This document shows, one piece after another, positions 7,534 to 16,678 of a stretch of 51,482 nucleotides of DNA. The notes under the pieces are model-generated. The model did no database searches, was not told where the DNA came from, and was given only the letters and a program-made list of their open reading frames with translations. The position numbers were made by a program, and so were the translations under genes. This DNA is from Actinomycetota bacterium (GTDB lineage Bacteria > Actinomycetota > Acidimicrobiia > Acidimicrobiales > Poriferisodalaceae): positions 1 to 51,482 of the forward strand of contig JABABU010000011.1 of the NCBI GenBank assembly GCA_014238065.1, in the 5' to 3' direction. The number at the start of each line of letters is the position of its first letter. The first letter of the stretch is position 1.

Positions 7534-9009
7534 TCAGCTGCCGGCCCAGCCTTTGCTTCGCTCGACAGCCCTCTTCCACCCCGCATACAGCTCGTCGGCA
7601 GACGTTCGACCGGGCCCTGGATCGAAACGTGAATCGAGTTGCCAGGCGTCGGCAACCTCCGATGTCGACGCCCACACTCCTTCGGCGAGGCCGGCCAAGA
7701 AGGCCGATCCGAGCGCGGTCGAGTCGGTCACCATCGGCCGGTTCACGGTGATGTCGATCTGGTCGGCCTGGAGTTGGAGCAGCAGGGGCATCACCGATGC
7801 TCCGCCGTCAACACGAAGTTCAGAGAGCTTCCGCCCGGAGGCGGCGCTCATTGCCTGGACTACGTCCCGTGTCTGATAGGCCATCGATTCGACAACGGCT
7901 CTCGCCAGTTCGGCCCGACCGGTGCCCCTGGTGATTCCGACAATTGTTCCCCTGGCGTACGGGTCCCAATACGGACTACCGAGCCCGGTGAATGCCGGCA
8001 CGACGTAGACGCCGCCAGAGCTGTCGACAGTCGATGCCAGTGGCCCGATGTCGGCTGCTTCATCAATGAGGCCGAGTCCGTCGCGTAACCATTGAATGGC
8101 AGCGCCGCTGACGAACACCGAGCCTTCGAGGGCATATGTCGTCGAGTTGTCCGCAAGCGTCCACGCCACCGTAGACACCAACCCGACTGGTGAAGGAACG
8201 GGGCTGTCCCCGACGTTCATCATGATGAACGAGCCGGTGCCATACGTGTTCTTGACCATCCCTGGTGAGAGACAGGCTTGCCCGAAAAGCGCCGCCTGCT
8301 GGTCGCCGGCGATTCCGCTGATGGGAATGCCGGCGCCGGCTGCGCAGTTCGGGGAGGTGACTCCGAACCGGCCGCTCGATGGCCGAACCTCCGCGAGAGC
8401 TGACTGCGGAATGCCGAGCAGACCGCACATCTCGGGACTCCATTCGAGTGTGTTGATGTCAAACAGCATCGTGCGGCTAGCGTTCGAGGTGTCGGTGACG
8501 AACTCACCGCCATCGGTGAGCTTGTAGACGAGCCACGAGTCGATCGTGCCGAGCGCGAGGTCGCTGTTCGGCACGACGCCTCCTTCGCCGAGCAGCCACT
8601 CTGCCTTGGTCCCGGAGAAGTACGGATCGAGGACGAGGCCGGTGGTGCCACGGACCGTTGAGAGTTGGCCGTCAGCCTCCAGTTGGTCGCATCTGGCCGC
8701 GGTCCTCCTGTCCTGCCACACGATGGCGCGATGTAACGGCTCACCCGTCGATCTGCTCCACGCGACGATCGTCTCGCGTTGATCCGTGATGCCGATGGCA
8801 GCGATGGGTTCGGTGAGGACAGATGTCAGCTCGGCCAGGGTCGTCTGAACCGCAGCCCAGATTTCGTTGGCATCATGTTCGACCCATCCGGGACGAGGAA
8901 AGTATTGGGGGAACTCGGTGTACGCGATGCCGACCGGTGTGCCCGACTCGTCGATGGCGAACGAACGAACCCCTGTCGTGCCCGCGTCGATGGCGACCAC
9001 GACGGACAT
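7534..9009 (-). CDS. glpK: Glycerol kinase
   Basis: A 491-residue FGGY kinase converting glycerol and ATP to glycerol 3-phosphate. Visible are the VVAIDAGTTGVRS phosphate motif, GITDQRET, IVWQDRR, GIAGDQQAALFGQ, and the C-terminal VDGGAS adenosine motif. Length and motifs fit GlpK throughout. The frame extends to 9060, but ATG 9009 gives the standard N-terminus. TACAGT (minus strand, 9018-9023) lies 8 nt upstream, suggesting a leaderless start. Divergent from pfkA across about 57 bp. No glycerol facilitator or GlpD is nearby. Confidence 0.95.
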   Translation of the reverse strand: MSVVVAIDAGTTGVRSFAIDESGTPVGIAYTEFPQYFPRPGWVEHDANEIWAAVQTTLAELTSVLTEPIAAIGITDQRETIVAWSRSTGEPLHRAIVWQDRRTAARCDQLEADGQLSTVRGTTGLVLDPYFSGTKAEWLLGEGGVVPNSDLALGTIDSWLVYKLTDGGEFVTDTSNASRTMLFDINTLEWSPEMCGLLGIPQSALAEVRPSSGRFGVTSPNCAAGAGIPISGIAGDQQAALFGQACLSPGMVKNTYGTGSFIMMNVGDSPVPSPVGLVSTVAWTLADNSTTYALEGSVFVSGAAIQWLRDGLGLIDEAADIGPLASTVDSSGGVYVVPAFTGLGSPYWDPYARGTIVGITRGTGRAELARAVVESMAYQTRDVVQAMSAASGRKLSELRVDGGASVMPLLLQLQADQIDITVNRPMVTDSTALGSAFLAGLAEGVWASTSEVADAWQLDSRFDPGPGRTSADELYAGWKRAVERSKGWAGS

Positions 9010-9017
9010 TGCGCACG

Positions 9018-9023
9018 ACTGTA
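9018..9023 (-). promoter_or_regulatory. Candidate -10 (TACAGT) of glpK
   Basis: TANNNT on the minus strand, 8 nt before the glpK ATG, with no SD in between. Confidence 0.45.
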
Positions 9024-9066
9024 GTGCTGTTGCCCGGTGGCTCATGCGTCGTGGCAGCATTGCTGG

Positions 9067-10098
9067 ATGCGTATCGGATTACTCACCGGCGGTGGCGATT
9101 GCCCAGGCTTGAACGCAGTCATCCGGGCGGTGACGCGGGTCGCCGAACGCGAGCACGGGATCGAGGTGTACGGGTTTCTCGACGGATGGGCAGGGGTGCT
9201 CGAGAAGCGCTATATGACGCTCGATGTCCAGGGATTGCGCGGCATCTTGCCTAGAGGTGGCACCATCCTCGGTACATCGCGCAGCAACCCTTCGTTGTAC
9301 GAAGGTGGCCTCGAAATGGCAGTCGACAACCTCGATACTCTCGGTTGTGACGGTCTGATCGTCATCGGTGGCGACGGAACGCTGGCGTGCGCGACTCGCG
9401 TCGGCGAGCTTGGAGCGTCGGTCATCGGGGTCCCGAAGACCATTGACAACGACGTCGCCGGCACCGAGCAGACGTTCGGGTTCAACACCGCTGTTCAGAT
9501 TGCGACCGATCTGATCGACCGGTTGCACACGACTGCCGAGTCGCACGACAGGGTGATGGTCGTCGAGGTGATGGGCCGCCATGTCGGCCACGTGGCCACT
9601 CATGCCGGCATCGCAGGCGGCGCGGCGTTCACGCTGATCCCTGAACATCCTTTCGACATCGACGATGTCTGCCGTCGACTGCAACGGCGACACGAGTTGG
9701 GTCGCTATGCGTCGATCGTCGTTGTTGCCGAAGGTGCCAGACCGCTTCCCGGAACGCTTGATGTCCCAGGAGGCGCCGTCGACCAATGGGGTCACAAGAT
9801 TCTTGGAGGGATGGGAGCGCTGGTTGGTAGTGCGATCACAGAGAGGACAGGTTTCGAGTCTCGGGTCACCGTCCTCGGTCACGTGCAGCGCGGCGGAACG
9901 CCAACCGCGTTCGACAGGGTGCTGTGTACGAGGTTCGGCGTCGCCGCCATCGACGCAGTGGTTGCCGGCGATTGGGGAACGATGGTGGCGCTTCAATCGG
10001 ACTCGATCGTGCGAATTCCATTGTCTCAAGTGGTCGGCATCGAGAAAGCGGTGTCCGCAGAACTGTTTCAGGGAGTTGCGGCCCGGTTCTTCGCGTGA
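9067..10098 (+). CDS. pfkA: 6-phosphofructokinase, ATP type
   Basis: A 343-residue PfkA-family enzyme phosphorylating fructose 6-phosphate in glycolysis. It shows the N-terminal GGGDCPGLNAVIR, the nucleotide motif IGGDGT (Gly rather than the Asp of pyrophosphate-dependent enzymes, so ATP is expected), catalytic PKTIDND, the MGRHVGH substrate motif and a late GHVQRGGTPTAFDR. The frame opens at 9037, but ATG 9067 gives the canonical MRIGLLTGGGD start. There is no SD; CAGCAT ends 6 nt upstream. Phosphodonor choice is inferred from one motif. Confidence 0.94.
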   Translation: MRIGLLTGGGDCPGLNAVIRAVTRVAEREHGIEVYGFLDGWAGVLEKRYMTLDVQGLRGILPRGGTILGTSRSNPSLYEGGLEMAVDNLDTLGCDGLIVIGGDGTLACATRVGELGASVIGVPKTIDNDVAGTEQTFGFNTAVQIATDLIDRLHTTAESHDRVMVVEVMGRHVGHVATHAGIAGGAAFTLIPEHPFDIDDVCRRLQRRHELGRYASIVVVAEGARPLPGTLDVPGGAVDQWGHKILGGMGALVGSAITERTGFESRVTVLGHVQRGGTPTAFDRVLCTRFGVAAIDAVVAGDWGTMVALQSDSIVRIPLSQVVGIEKAVSAELFQGVAARFFA

Positions 10099-10184
10099 CT
10101 CACCGTGATCCCAACCCCGGTAACGTTGAGAACAGTGCTTGAATCACACATCCATCTCCAAGACGGCATCTCGATGGTGGCGCG

Positions 10185-11528
10185 GTGAGGATCACGATCG
10201 TCGGCGTTGGCGAGGTCGGCTCCTATCTTGCCGGTCGCCTGAGCGGTGAGGGTCACGACGTGGTCGTGATCGACGTAGACCGAAGTCGTCTCCGACAGAT
10301 CGACGAGACCATCGATGTGATGACGGTGCTCGGTAGTGGCAGCAGCCCACGTGTGCTGACAGAAGCACGTGTCGATAAGACCGATCTCCTGGTCGCGCTG
10401 ACAGACAACGACGAGGTGAACCTCATCGCTTGTATGCAGGCCAAGCAGATGGGTGACGCCAGAACGGTCGCTCGGTTGCAGTCGAAGGACCTCCGTACCC
10501 GCTCTGGGCTCGAGGTCAGGAAGGCGATCGGTGTCGACCTCGTGCTCGACCCTGACGACGAGACTGCAGAAGAAATTCTCGATCTGCTCGCGTATCAGGG
10601 TGCCTGTGACGTCGCGGAGATGGCCGGCGGTGAAGTCTTGCTCATCGGGGCGAGACTGAGCGAGACTGCGCCGCTCGTCGGACGCAGCGTCAGCGATGTA
10701 GCGGTTGAATTCGCACCCGAGTGGGACTTTCTGTTCGGAACCATCACGCGCGACCGCGACACCGTCATCGTTCGAGACAACGACGTTCTGCGAGCACACG
10801 ATCTGATCCGAGCTGTCACGAAGCGCCGCGGCAGAGCAGACCTCATGGAGCTTCTCGGCCTCCGGCGAAAGCGTGTCAGAAAGGTTCTGCTGCTCGGCGG
10901 GGGCCGAACAGCCGAGTTGGTCGCAGAACGACTCGAACCGCGCGGTGTTGATGTGGTCATCGTCGATATCAAAGAAGAGCGTTGTCAGGAACTGGCCGAG
11001 GCCGTGCCGGGAGCCCTCGTGCTGCAGGGTGACATCACCGACATCGATCTCCTGCTCGACGAAGAGGTCGGGAGTTTCGACGCGGTTGTTGCTCTCACAG
11101 GAGAAGATGACGCCAATATTCTCGCATGCCTCTTCGCAAAGATCGAAGGGGCCGGTGAAACGATTGCCGTCGTCCACAGACTGTCGCTGCTCAGCTTGCT
11201 CGATCAGATCGGCATCGACGCGGCGCTGTCACCGAGGACGGCTTCAGCCAACAGCGTTCTGAGGTTTGTGCGTGGCGATGTTGCCGCCGTCGAAACGTTT
11301 CTCGAAGGTGACGCAGAGGTCATCGAACTCGAGGTGAAACCCGAGACCAGGGCGGTCGGCTCACCGATCTCCGAGCTGCACCTCCCGCGGGACGTTCTGG
11401 TCGGGGCCATCGTCCGCGACGGCAAAGCCGAGATCGCACGAGGCCGGAGCGTGCTCCGGGTTCGCGATCACGTGATCGTGTTCGCCATGCCAGAACACGT
11501 CGATGAGGTCCACAGGGCCTTCGGCTGA
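10185..11528 (+). CDS. trkA: Trk potassium uptake regulator TrkA
   Basis: A 447-residue cytosolic TrkA with two RCK repeats: Rossmann GVGEVGSYLAGRL at about 7-19 with acidic VVIDVD, and a second GGGRTAELVAERL near 235-250. Each is followed by a TrkA_C-like beta domain. It binds NAD/ATP-type ligands and gates the TrkH channels encoded next. Start GTG 10185 gives the family's MRITIVGVGEVG. TAACGT at 10121-10126 is a possible -10. Heads a trkA-trkH-trkH block. Confidence 0.94.
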   Translation: MRITIVGVGEVGSYLAGRLSGEGHDVVVIDVDRSRLRQIDETIDVMTVLGSGSSPRVLTEARVDKTDLLVALTDNDEVNLIACMQAKQMGDARTVARLQSKDLRTRSGLEVRKAIGVDLVLDPDDETAEEILDLLAYQGACDVAEMAGGEVLLIGARLSETAPLVGRSVSDVAVEFAPEWDFLFGTITRDRDTVIVRDNDVLRAHDLIRAVTKRRGRADLMELLGLRRKRVRKVLLLGGGRTAELVAERLEPRGVDVVIVDIKEERCQELAEAVPGALVLQGDITDIDLLLDEEVGSFDAVVALTGEDDANILACLFAKIEGAGETIAVVHRLSLLSLLDQIGIDAALSPRTASANSVLRFVRGDVAAVETFLEGDAEVIELEVKPETRAVGSPISELHLPRDVLVGAIVRDGKAEIARGRSVLRVRDHVIVFAMPEHVDEVHRAFG

Positions 11529-11558
11529 CACTGTCATGAGACTTCGGTTGAGACCGCG

Positions 11559-13121
11559 ATGAGAGAGGTCTCCCGCCGCATCGGCGACCTGGTGCTGATC
11601 GTCTATCGCCTCGGCGTTCGACTGACGCGTATGGGCTCGCGCTCCTCAGCGCCGTTGACGACCATCGGCGTAGTACTCGGAGCTGGCGGTCTTTCGCTCA
11701 TCCCCTCGGCCGCGCTGGACATGGTGATCGGAGAGGGTCATGAGGTGGCCCTCGTCCTGGTTGCGCTCATGTTGATGACGGCTGGGCTCGCGCTCTTGAT
11801 GGTGTTCAGGATGCCGAAACGGCTCTCGACTGACGAGCTGTACAAGGCCCTGGTCTCTGCAGCAGCTGCGATGGTCGTCGCCGGAGCGATCGTGCACATC
11901 GCGACCGGCGCCATCGACAGAATCGATAGGGCGCTGGTGGAGGCAACGGCTGGGGTGACGACGACCGCAGTCTCGCTGATCGAGCGACCTGAGGATCTTT
12001 CGCGGGGCGAACAGCTCTTCAGAAGTCTCATGCAGTGGGGCGGAGGAGGTGGCGCTATCGTCGCGATCGTCCGGATATTTCCGCGCCTTGGCCATGGTGG
12101 TCTCGACGCCGAGGGCGGCGTGGCAACGCGAGCGGCCAGTCGACTGTCGCCGACGGTCGGAGGAAATCTGCGTCGCCTCGGCGCGGTGTACTTCACCTTC
12201 ACGATGATCGTTGCTGCGGCCTTCGCGCTAGCTGGGATGCCGGCCATCGATGCGTGCCTGCACGCGTTGACAACAGCGTCGACGGGCGGTTGGAGCACCC
12301 GCTCCGGATCGCTCGGTGCCTTTGACTCTGCGGCGATCGAATGGCTGGCGACAGGAGCGATGTTCGGGGCCGGTTTGAGTTTGCCGTTCGTGTTCCAGAT
12401 CCTCCGAACGAGCCGTATCGGGTTACTGTCGAAATCGGTCGAGTTGAAGGTATACGTCTCGATGACGATCGCCGCGTGGGTGCTGCTGATCCTATGGAGC
12501 GGTGACGGCTCGACAGAGAGCGTCAGGCGTTCGGCATTTGCGGTCACGAGCGCGATGTCGACCACCGGTTTCCTAGCCGGTCCGACGACCATCTTTGATG
12601 AGGCTGGGACAGCGTTGCTGGTGATTCTCGTCGTGACCGGTGGGATGGCTGCTTCGATGACGGGAGGAATTCGTATCGCCCGGGTCCTCGTACTGTTGGC
12701 GGTGATGCGCCGCGAACTCGTGCGTCAGGTACACGCGGCTTCGGTCAGATCCATTCATATCGGAGCATCGAGTATCGGAGATGCCGCAGTTGGCCGTCTG
12801 GTCGGCGAGGTACTGCTGAACCTGCTCGTGGTCGGCGCAGGGCTCGGAGCGTTGGCGACTTCGGGCATCGATGTCAGGGCGGCCGTGGCCACAGCGGCTT
12901 CGATGCTTGCAACGGCTGGCCCAGCGTACGGCTCGAGCAGTCAGAGCAGCGCGCTGCTTGCGCTCGACGACTTCGGTCGGGCAAGCGCTGCTGCGCTCAT
13001 GTTCCTCGGACACATCTCGGTGTTGCCAGTGCTGGCCGTAGCGGCAGCCGGGACCAAGACGATCCGACGCACCTATCACCTCGCATCGCGGCGCATAATC
13101 AACCCGGCGGGGCGACGATGA
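11559..13121 (+). CDS. Divergent TrkH-family membrane protein with altered first filter
   Basis: A 520-residue polytopic TrkH/KtrB-type protein. It aligns without gaps to its neighbour around the first pore loop and the FRS..QW motif. The filter glycine of loop 1 is replaced: it reads GVTTTA (A137) where the downstream TrkH has GFTCTG (G134). The usual QWxGGMG is QWGGGGG. Loops 2 and 3 keep STGGW and STTGF, and loop 4 reads ATAGPAYG. It may be a modified K+ channel subunit or a partner in a heterodimer. It is coupled to the next gene by ATGA overlap. Transport by itself is doubtful. Confidence 0.83.
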   Translation: MREVSRRIGDLVLIVYRLGVRLTRMGSRSSAPLTTIGVVLGAGGLSLIPSAALDMVIGEGHEVALVLVALMLMTAGLALLMVFRMPKRLSTDELYKALVSAAAAMVVAGAIVHIATGAIDRIDRALVEATAGVTTTAVSLIERPEDLSRGEQLFRSLMQWGGGGGAIVAIVRIFPRLGHGGLDAEGGVATRAASRLSPTVGGNLRRLGAVYFTFTMIVAAAFALAGMPAIDACLHALTTASTGGWSTRSGSLGAFDSAAIEWLATGAMFGAGLSLPFVFQILRTSRIGLLSKSVELKVYVSMTIAAWVLLILWSGDGSTESVRRSAFAVTSAMSTTGFLAGPTTIFDEAGTALLVILVVTGGMAASMTGGIRIARVLVLLAVMRRELVRQVHAASVRSIHIGASSIGDAAVGRLVGEVLLNLLVVGAGLGALATSGIDVRAAVATAASMLATAGPAYGSSSQSSALLALDDFGRASAAALMFLGHISVLPVLAVAAAGTKTIRRTYHLASRRIINPAGRR

Positions 13122-14674
13122 CACTGGCCCTGGTGAAAGAGCGATCGAACTCACGGTTCAGGGCAGATCGATTTGAGAACACCGTCGTCCATGTCATCGG
13201 CATCGCACTCGTCATTGTTGCGATCGGGATGTTCCTGTCGGCGATGGTGGGCTGGATCGACGGTGGGCCAGATCGCTCCTCAGACACCGGGTCGCTGGTG
13301 GCATCGGGCGCGATCGGCGTCGTCGCAGGAGGGTTGTTGTGGTGGTTGAGCGCGGTGCCTGTTCGCCAATCGCCTGTGGTGGCGTTTGCTTCGGTCGCGT
13401 GGTCGTGGCTGGCCGTGTCGATCCTGGGAGCTCTGCCGTTCTTGTTCAGCGGCGCCATCGAATGGGCCCACGCCGACAACGCCATTTTCGAGTCGATCTC
13501 GGGGTTCACCTGCACGGGATCGACAATTCTGGCCGACATCGAAGCTGTCCCGCGAGGCGTGCTTTTCTTCAGGAGCATGACGCAGTGGTTCGGCGGCATG
13601 GGACTCATCGTGCTCGCTGTCGCGATTCTTCCAGCACTGAAGGTCGGAGGTCTCGAACTCATAGCCGCTGAGGCGCCGGGACCGACCACTGACCGTCTCG
13701 ATTCGAATGTCACAGAGACGGCGAGGCGGTTGTGGATTCTCTATGGGTCGGTGACCGTAGTGGTCACCGTGCTTCTGATGCTTTTCGCGGGGGCGAGTCT
13801 GTACGACGGTGTGGCTCACGCGTTTGCGACGGCTTCGACCGGTGGCTTCTCGCCGTATGGCGCCTCTGTCGGACACTTCGACAGCGTTGCATTCGAAGTG
13901 ATCATCTCGCTCGGCATGCTGTACTGCGGTGCGAGTTTCGCGCTGCACTGGAGGGCTGTGCAGGGGGATTGGGGCATCTATGGGAGGGTCAGCGAGTTTC
14001 GGCTGTACGTCGCCATGTTCTTTGTCCTCGTCGGCCTCATCATGTGGGTGAATGTGAGTGAACCGTTCGGGTTGGCGACAAATCTCCGTCACACGAGCTT
14101 CAGTGTCGCTGCAATCCTCAGCAGCACCGGATTCGGAACCGCCGACTTCGCGCTCTGGGGTCCAGCGGCGCAGGCGGCTCTGTTGCTGGTGTTCATGTCT
14201 GCAGGCATGTCGGGGTCGACTTCTGGTGGGATGAAGGTGCTTCGCCTGCAGATCATTGCGAAGTACGCGGCCCGAGAAGTCGTGAGGGCTCGCCACCCGC
14301 GCGCCATCGTTCCGCTTCGACTTGGCAGTACGGTCGTACCGGATGTCGTTGTCTCACGCGTCATCGGCTTCGTCCTCTTGTACGTGACGTTCAGCGTGGT
14401 GGGCGGTCTGTTGCTCGCGGCTCTGGGGACCGATGGCGTGACGGCGTTCTCGGCGGCGTTCAGCGCTACGGGAAACATCGGCCCAGCGCTCGGAGAGGCT
14501 GGACCGGCATCGAACTTCCTCGTGATTCCAAGGGCTGGTCGCCCGATCCTGATGTGGCTGATGTTGTTCGGCCGCCTCGAGGTTTTCCCGACGCTGTTGA
14601 TGTTCGCTGCGGCGGCTCGCCACATCAGCAAACGCAGGGTTGCCGGCTATGCCTCGGTGACGGATCGGCGCTGA
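13118..14674 (+). CDS. trkH: Potassium transporter TrkH
   Basis: A 518-residue membrane channel of the Trk/Ktr superfamily. All four pore-loop glycines are present: SGFTCTGS (G134), STGGFSP, SSTGFGT and NIGPALG. The QWFGGMGLIVLAVAILP motif is typical. It forms the K+ pore gated by TrkA encoded at 10185. It overlaps the preceding divergent TrkH by 4 nt and converges on the GerMN lipoprotein gene with a 2-nt gap. This is the copy expected to conduct K+. Confidence 0.93.
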   Translation: MTLALVKERSNSRFRADRFENTVVHVIGIALVIVAIGMFLSAMVGWIDGGPDRSSDTGSLVASGAIGVVAGGLLWWLSAVPVRQSPVVAFASVAWSWLAVSILGALPFLFSGAIEWAHADNAIFESISGFTCTGSTILADIEAVPRGVLFFRSMTQWFGGMGLIVLAVAILPALKVGGLELIAAEAPGPTTDRLDSNVTETARRLWILYGSVTVVVTVLLMLFAGASLYDGVAHAFATASTGGFSPYGASVGHFDSVAFEVIISLGMLYCGASFALHWRAVQGDWGIYGRVSEFRLYVAMFFVLVGLIMWVNVSEPFGLATNLRHTSFSVAAILSSTGFGTADFALWGPAAQAALLLVFMSAGMSGSTSGGMKVLRLQIIAKYAAREVVRARHPRAIVPLRLGSTVVPDVVVSRVIGFVLLYVTFSVVGGLLLAALGTDGVTAFSAAFSATGNIGPALGEAGPASNFLVIPRAGRPILMWLMLFGRLEVFPTLLMFAAAARHISKRRVAGYASVTDRR

Positions 14675-14676
14675 GG

Positions 14677-15279
14677 TCAGCCTGGGTCTCTGAGTTCGTC
14701 GAAGTCGCCGATCTGGAGCGGCACAGGTACGCCGTCCGCGTCGAGTTCCTGGAGCTCACCAGCACCGTTCAGCTGTTGGACATATTCGCCGGCTTCTTTG
14801 AACAACACTTTGCTGGCGCTCGTCCCGAACACACCGGTGAAGACGAGTTGGGCTGTTGCGGCGATCAAGAACTCACCTTCGAACGGGAGGCCACCTTCGC
14901 TCAGGATGTCGATGGTGAGCGTGTCTTCGAACAGAACGACCCTGACTTCGAAGTCATCAGGGAGGCGGGTCTCTATGCCGCCGGCTCGCTCGTCGTCGGT
15001 GGGTCCGGAGATGAGCGCCTCGAACACACTCTGGTGGGAGATGGGATCCGCGATCTGGCGGCTGGTGGCGCGGAGTAGACCGTCGCGGATGAACCAGAGC
15101 TGGCGGAAGGTGGCGTCTTCGGGATCGGGGGCGATGGTGGTGGTGGTCGTGGCAGCAGGGTCATCGGTCTCGGGAATGGCCAGCTGGCGCGGTCCGTTGT
15201 CGACGGGGATACCGCAGCCGGCGGCGACTGCGAGTGCGGCGAAGACTGTTACGACGCGTCGCCGGCTGTCAGGCTTCAT
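14677..15279 (-). CDS. GerMN-domain lipoprotein, short LpqB-like, of the MtrAB operon
   Basis: A 200-residue predicted lipoprotein. It has a basic n-region (MKPDSRRR), a hydrophobic core and lipobox AAGC with C22 as lipidation site, then a Thr-rich linker and a GerMN domain over roughly 60-185 (QSVFEALISGPTDDE...VLFEDTLTIDI). Its place directly after mtrA-mtrB is that of LpqB, but mycobacterial LpqB is about 580 residues with a beta-propeller that is missing here. ATG 15279 has GGAGG 6 nt upstream and overlaps the mtrB end by 11 nt. A modulator of MtrB is inferred from context. Confidence 0.85.
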   Translation of the reverse strand: MKPDSRRRVVTVFAALAVAAGCGIPVDNGPRQLAIPETDDPAATTTTTIAPDPEDATFRQLWFIRDGLLRATSRQIADPISHQSVFEALISGPTDDERAGGIETRLPDDFEVRVVLFEDTLTIDILSEGGLPFEGEFLIAATAQLVFTGVFGTSASKVLFKEAGEYVQQLNGAGELQELDADGVPVPLQIGDFDELRDPG

Positions 15280-16675
15280 CGTTTTCCTCCGACCTCGGCA
15301 GCTCCACGACGAATCGCGCGCCAGGTCCCCTGTCGAGTCGTTCTTCGATCCACACCGAGCCGTTGTGCATGCGTACATGTTCGGCGACGAGCGCGAGGCC
15401 GAGACCTGCTCCTGCTCCTGCTCCCCTTCTTCTGGCCGCCCCACCGCGCGCGAACCGCTCGAACACCAACTGGCGCTCGTCGCGAGGTACTCCTGGCCCG
15501 GCATCTTCGATCGCGAGCGTGACGTAATCGCGCGACGAGGCGACTCGTATCGAAGTTGCACCACCCGCGTACTTGTCTGCGTTGTCGAGCAGATTGGAAA
15601 CGACCTGAAACAACCTCCGCTTTTCGCCGTCGATGAGTGGCTGGTGGCGTTCATCGTCAGAGGTCATCGGAATCTGGTCATGCCCCGTGAAGCTGGTGAC
15701 GTTGCGGACCAACTCGAGCAAGTTCAGCGTGGAGACTTCGATGTCGGCGCCACCGTCTCCGCGCGAGATCTCGAGCAGATCCTCGACGAGTCGCTGGAAC
15801 CGGTTCACGTCGTCACTGAGCAGGTCGAGCGCGGCCTGCGAACGTTCCGACAGTTCATGTCGCCGGCTGTCGAGCACGTCGATCGAGGCGCGGAGCGTCA
15901 TCAGAGGACTTCGGAGCTCGTGGCTGACGTCGGATGCGAACCTCGCATCGCGAGCAATTCTGCGCTCGAGCGCGGCAGCCATGTCGTTGAACGAATCGAC
16001 GATGATCTCGAGATCAGGGTCCGCTCTCGGTTCGAGACGAGTTGCGAGGTCGCCGGCCGCGATCGCCTGAGCTGCCGAGCTGACGCTGGCAATCGGGCTC
16101 AGGATGCGGCTGCTGGCCCACACGCCAAGCATGGCTCCTGCGATGGTGGTTCCTGCTGCAGCAAGCACGAGCGTGAGGGCAAGACTGCTCAAGTTGTCGG
16201 CGATCTCGTTGAGGGTGATGACTTCGTAGTAGCCGACCTCTGCGGGTAGGAGTTTGATCCCGAATGCGAGCGTGGGCTGACTGTTGTTCGAGTACCGCAT
16301 CAGGTAGGCGCCGTCGCTGCCGCCGACGATGTCGACGAGGGGGGTGGGAAGATCTTCTGGCGTCAGCCCTCCTGGCGCCACCCATCGGTCTTCAGGCGTC
16401 GGGATGTTCGCGATCGACTGGCCACCGGCAACCTGGGGGAGTGACTGGAGGAGATCGATGTACGAGGTGTCCTCAGCCCGGCTCGACTCGCCAACCAAGT
16501 CGGCGTTGTCGATGAACTGGCGTTCGGCGCTTCGGGTACGCTGGTCGAGGCTCGTGTTCCTCGCCACTCCGTAGGTGACTGTGGCCAGCAGCCCCGACAA
16601 CACGAGGCCGCTGAGCCCGAACGCGAGCACGACACGTGCCCTGAGCCCGAGCCCGCGACGCAGGAAACTTCGCAT
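15269..16675 (-). CDS. mtrB: Sensor histidine kinase MtrB
   Basis: A 468-residue membrane kinase. TM1 is at about 14-36, then an extracytoplasmic sensor region of about 125 residues, TM2 about 163-187, and a HAMP domain 188-240. The H-box RFASDVSHELRSPL has H252 as phosphoacceptor, followed by an HATPase domain with NLLDNADKY (N box) and EDAGPGVP (G1). The H-box and order are those of MtrB, partner of MtrA in actinobacterial envelope and division control. It starts 3 nt after mtrA and overlaps the lipoprotein start. Confidence 0.93.
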   Translation of the reverse strand: MRSFLRRGLGLRARVVLAFGLSGLVLSGLLATVTYGVARNTSLDQRTRSAERQFIDNADLVGESSRAEDTSYIDLLQSLPQVAGGQSIANIPTPEDRWVAPGGLTPEDLPTPLVDIVGGSDGAYLMRYSNNSQPTLAFGIKLLPAEVGYYEVITLNEIADNLSSLALTLVLAAAGTTIAGAMLGVWASSRILSPIASVSSAAQAIAAGDLATRLEPRADPDLEIIVDSFNDMAAALERRIARDARFASDVSHELRSPLMTLRASIDVLDSRRHELSERSQAALDLLSDDVNRFQRLVEDLLEISRGDGGADIEVSTLNLLELVRNVTSFTGHDQIPMTSDDERHQPLIDGEKRRLFQVVSNLLDNADKYAGGATSIRVASSRDYVTLAIEDAGPGVPRDERQLVFERFARGGAARRRGAGAGAGLGLALVAEHVRMHNGSVWIEERLDRGPGARFVVELPRSEENDEA

Positions 16676-16678
16676 GGG

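Noticed and set aside
10068..11177. 369-codon open frame opposite trkA
   Set aside because: Antisense to TrkA and overlaps the pfkA end; no recognisable motif.
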